Shown: positions 61,871 to 64,000 of the stretch, in pieces
Layout: each line of letters begins with the position of its first letter
How positions within the stretch are numbered: position 1 is the stretch's first letter
From: Rhodopseudomonas infernalis
Lineage (GTDB): Bacteria; Pseudomonadota; Alphaproteobacteria; Rhizobiales; Xanthobacteraceae
Direction: 5' to 3'
DNA length: 64,000 bases
NCBI RefSeq assembly: GCF_022271405.1
Contig: NZ_JAJNAL010000003.1
Span: 62,001-126,000, forward strand
Notes under the pieces: model-generated
Seen by the model: the letters and a program-made list of their open reading frames with translations, nothing else
Told to the model about the DNA's origin: nothing
Databases searched by the model: none
Translations under genes and position numbers: made by a program

Positions 61871-62905
61871 ATGCAGCTCGGCATGGTCGGCCTCGGACGA
61901 ATGGGCGGCAACATCGTTCGCCGCCTTCTGAAAGATGGCCACAGCGCCGTGGTTTATGACCGGGATCCGGCAGCGATCGAGGCGTTAGTTAAGGACGGCG
62001 CGACGGCCGCCAGCAGCCTCGAGGATCTCGTCGGCAAGCTCGACGCGCCGCGTGCGGTGTGGGTGATGCTGCCGGCAGGCCAAATCACCGAGACGACGAT
62101 CGAACAGGTCGGCAAGCTGCTCAGCCCGGATGACGTGATCATCGACGGCGGTAACACCTTCTGGCAGGACGACATCCGCCGCGCCAAGGCGCTGCGCGAA
62201 AAATCGGTCGCCTATGTGGATGTCGGCACCTCCGGCGGCATCTGGGGTATCGAGCGCGGCTACTGCATGATGATCGGCGGCGACAAGACCGTCGTCGACC
62301 GGCTCGACCCGATCTTCGCGACGCTGGCGCCGGGTATCGGCGACATTCCGCGCACGCCCGGCCGCGACGACCGCGACCCGCGCGCCGAACAGGGCTACAT
62401 CCACGCCGGCCCGGTCGGCGCCGGTCACTTCGTCAAGATGGTCCACAACGGCATCGAATACGGCCTGATGCAGGCCTATGCCGAAGGCTTCGACATCCTC
62501 AAGAACGCCAATATCGACGCACTGCCGAGCGAACATCGCTTCGATCTCGATATCGCCGACATCGCCGAAGTGTGGCGACGCGGCAGCGTGATCCCGTCCT
62601 GGCTGCTCGACCTCACCGCCTCGGCGTTGGCCCGCAACGTGGCGCTCGATAGCTACTCGGGCTTTGTCGAGGATTCCGGCGAAGGGCGCTGGACCATCAA
62701 CGCCGCCATCGACGAAGCCGTGCCGGCCGAAGTACTCACTTCGGCGCTGTTCGCCCGCTTCCGCTCGCGCAAGGAACATACGTTCGCCGAGCGGATCCTG
62801 TCGGCGATGCGCGCCGGTTTTGGCGGCCACAAGGAGCCGCAGCAGCACCCCGACGCCGCTCATCAGGCCGCCCCGCAAGAGAAAATGAAATCGGAGAACG
62901 TGTGA
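61871..62905 (+). CDS. gnd: 6-phosphogluconate dehydrogenase (decarboxylating), short type
   Basis: 344 residues, GntZ/YqeC type rather than the 470-residue form. [24 protein letters not shown] is the Rossmann motif. [31 protein letters not shown] and [22 protein letters not shown] (catalytic Lys and substrate residues) are all present. Oxidises 6-phosphogluconate to ribulose-5-phosphate and CO2. Overlaps zwf by GTGA. Confidence 0.92.
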   Translation: MQLGMVGLGRMGGNIVRRLLKDGHSAVVYDRDPAAIEALVKDGATAASSLEDLVGKLDAPRAVWVMLPAGQITETTIEQVGKLLSPDDVIIDGGNTFWQDDIRRAKALREKSVAYVDVGTSGGIWGIERGYCMMIGGDKTVVDRLDPIFATLAPGIGDIPRTPGRDDRDPRAEQGYIHAGPVGAGHFVKMVHNGIEYGLMQAYAEGFDILKNANIDALPSEHRFDLDIADIAEVWRRGSVIPSWLLDLTASALARNVALDSYSGFVEDSGEGRWTINAAIDEAVPAEVLTSALFARFRSRKEHTFAERILSAMRAGFGGHKEPQQHPDAAHQAAPQEKMKSENV

Positions 62906-64000
62906 CCAGCCAGCCCAACGCGCAGATCCCGGAGGGCTGCGCCTTCGTCATCTTCGGCGTCACCGGCGACCTCGCCCACCGGCTGGTCATCCCGGCTCTC
63001 TACAATCTTGCGGAAGCCAATCTGCTTCCGGAGAAATTTTGCGTCGTCGGAATCACCCGCAAAGAAATGTCGAGCGAGGATCTGCGCGCCAGCCTGATGC
63101 ATGGCCTGCGCAAATTCGCGACCCGACCGGTGAACGAAGACGTCGCCGACAAGCTGCTGTATTGCGTCACTTCGGTGAGCGCCGATCCGTCGGATCCCTC
63201 GTCGTTCGACCGCCTGCGCGAACGGCTTGAAAAGCTCGAGGCCAACCGCAACACCGGTGGCAATCGTCTGTTCTATCTGGCGACGCCGCCCGACGCGTTC
63301 GCGCCGATCTCGACCGAACTCGGCCGCGCCGGCCTGCTCAAGGAGGAAGACGGCGCCTGGCGCCGGCTGGTGGTCGAGAAGCCGTTCGGCACCGACCTCG
63401 CCTCCGCCAAGGCGCTCAACGAGCATCTGCTCGGCATCGTCAGCGAGCATTCGCTGTACCGGATCGATCATTATCTCGGGAAGGAGACGGTGCAGAACAT
63501 CCTGGTGCTGCGCTTCTCCAACGGCATGTTCGAGCCGATCTGGAATCGCGAGCACATCGACCACGTTCAGATCACGGTCGACGAGAAGCTCGGGGTCGCG
63601 CATCGCGGCAGCTTCTACGACAAGACCGGCGCGCTGCGCGACATGGTGCCGAACCATCTGTTCCAGCTGCTGTCACTGGTCGCAATGGAGCCGCCGTCGC
63701 ATTTCAACGCGCACTCCGTGCGCTCGGCGAAGGCCGAAGTGCTTGCCGCGATCCAGCAGCAGACCGAAGAAGAAGCACTGCGCAATTCCGTGCGCGGCCA
63801 ATACACCGCCGGCAAGGTCGGCGACACCGAGATCGGCGACTATCGCGCCGTGCAGGATGTCGACCCGGGCAGCAGCACCGAGACCTACGTGGCGCTGAAA
63901 CTGACGATCGACAACTGGCGCTGGGCCGGCGTGCCGTTCTATCTGCGCACCGGCAAGGCGCTCGGGACCAAGCGCACCGAGGTCGCGATCAAGTTCAAAC
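62902..64000 (+). CDS. zwf: Glucose-6-phosphate 1-dehydrogenase, partial
   Basis: GTG start at 62902 within GTGTGA, overlapping the gnd stop by four bases, with GGAG just upstream. 366 codons are present and the gene runs off the window. [24 protein letters not shown] is the dinucleotide motif, [15 protein letters not shown] follows and the active site [19 protein letters not shown] is complete. First step of the oxidative pentose phosphate and Entner-Doudoroff routes. About 130 residues are missing at the C-terminus by comparison with usual length. Confidence 0.94.
   Translation, partial: MTSQPNAQIPEGCAFVIFGVTGDLAHRLVIPALYNLAEANLLPEKFCVVGITRKEMSSEDLRASLMHGLRKFATRPVNEDVADKLLYCVTSVSADPSDPSSFDRLRERLEKLEANRNTGGNRLFYLATPPDAFAPISTELGRAGLLKEEDGAWRRLVVEKPFGTDLASAKALNEHLLGIVSEHSLYRIDHYLGKETVQNILVLRFSNGMFEPIWNREHIDHVQITVDEKLGVAHRGSFYDKTGALRDMVPNHLFQLLSLVAMEPPSHFNAHSVRSAKAEVLAAIQQQTEEEALRNSVRGQYTAGKVGDTEIGDYRAVQDVDPGSSTETYVALKLTIDNWRWAGVPFYLRTGKALGTKRTEVAIKFK

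Overview
The window is a GC-rich chromosomal segment of an alphaproteobacterium. It is most likely a Rhodopseudomonas palustris-like member of the Bradyrhizobiaceae (Nitrobacteraceae). The evidence is the high GC with strong third-position bias, the REP-like palindromes built on GGCGGGTTA/TAACCCGCC, a DUF6429 gene, a tal-pgi fusion, a vanillate demethylase locus and an IclR/ABC catabolic cluster. The assignment rests on gene content and style, not on a database match. I saw no rRNA, tRNA, CRISPR array or intact insertion sequence.

Layout. 1-5500 is accessory: a REP-associated Y1 transposase (RAYT) broken by one frameshift and surrounded by REP palindromes, a cupin protein, a TIG-domain membrane protein, and a 1.8-kb islet in which a PD-(D/E)XK-like toxin gene and a putative immunity gene lie between two directly repeated copies of an unknown small gene. 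One of those copies carries a 7-bp tandem array. 5500-16400 holds an FAD monooxygenase, secreted proteins of unknown role, a zinc-ribbon membrane protein, a cytochrome P450, a collagen-like protein, a SOUL haem protein, a DUF1800/DUF1501 pair and a DoxX-like protein. 16479-21589 is a minus-strand catabolic set: LysR regulator, aldehyde dehydrogenase, MFS transporter, tautomerase and metallo-beta-lactamase-fold hydrolase.

21800-27400 has a lipoprotein, bacterioferritin with bacterioferritin-associated ferredoxin and a candidate Irr box, two paralogous small secreted proteins, a lytic transglycosylase/YqhA pair and trans-aconitate methyltransferase. 27560-35933 looks like one regulon. An ABC importer, an Asp/Glu racemase-like protein, a VOC protein and an IclR regulator run leftward. 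They are divergent from a translationally coupled dehydrogenase, acyl-CoA synthetase and thioesterase set. Two matching 15-bp palindromes sit in the shared promoter.

35980-45460 is mostly housekeeping: EttA, an L,D-transpeptidase, two rhodanese-type proteins, a CoxE-like VWA protein, a GlsB-type membrane protein and a MoxR ATPase. 45678-48479 is vanA-vanR-vanB (vanillate O-demethylation). 48600-56800 has miscellaneous genes including a GNAT acetyltransferase, SMP-30 lactonase, GIY-YIG nuclease, a B12-binding radical SAM enzyme and an amidase-glutathione peroxidase-DUF3297 operon. An unreported 50-aa ORF with a decayed copy nearby lies just before the radical SAM gene. 56900-64000 has a prolyl aminopeptidase, a frameshifted gene, and the oxidative pentose phosphate genes tal-pgi, gnd and zwf; zwf runs off the window end.
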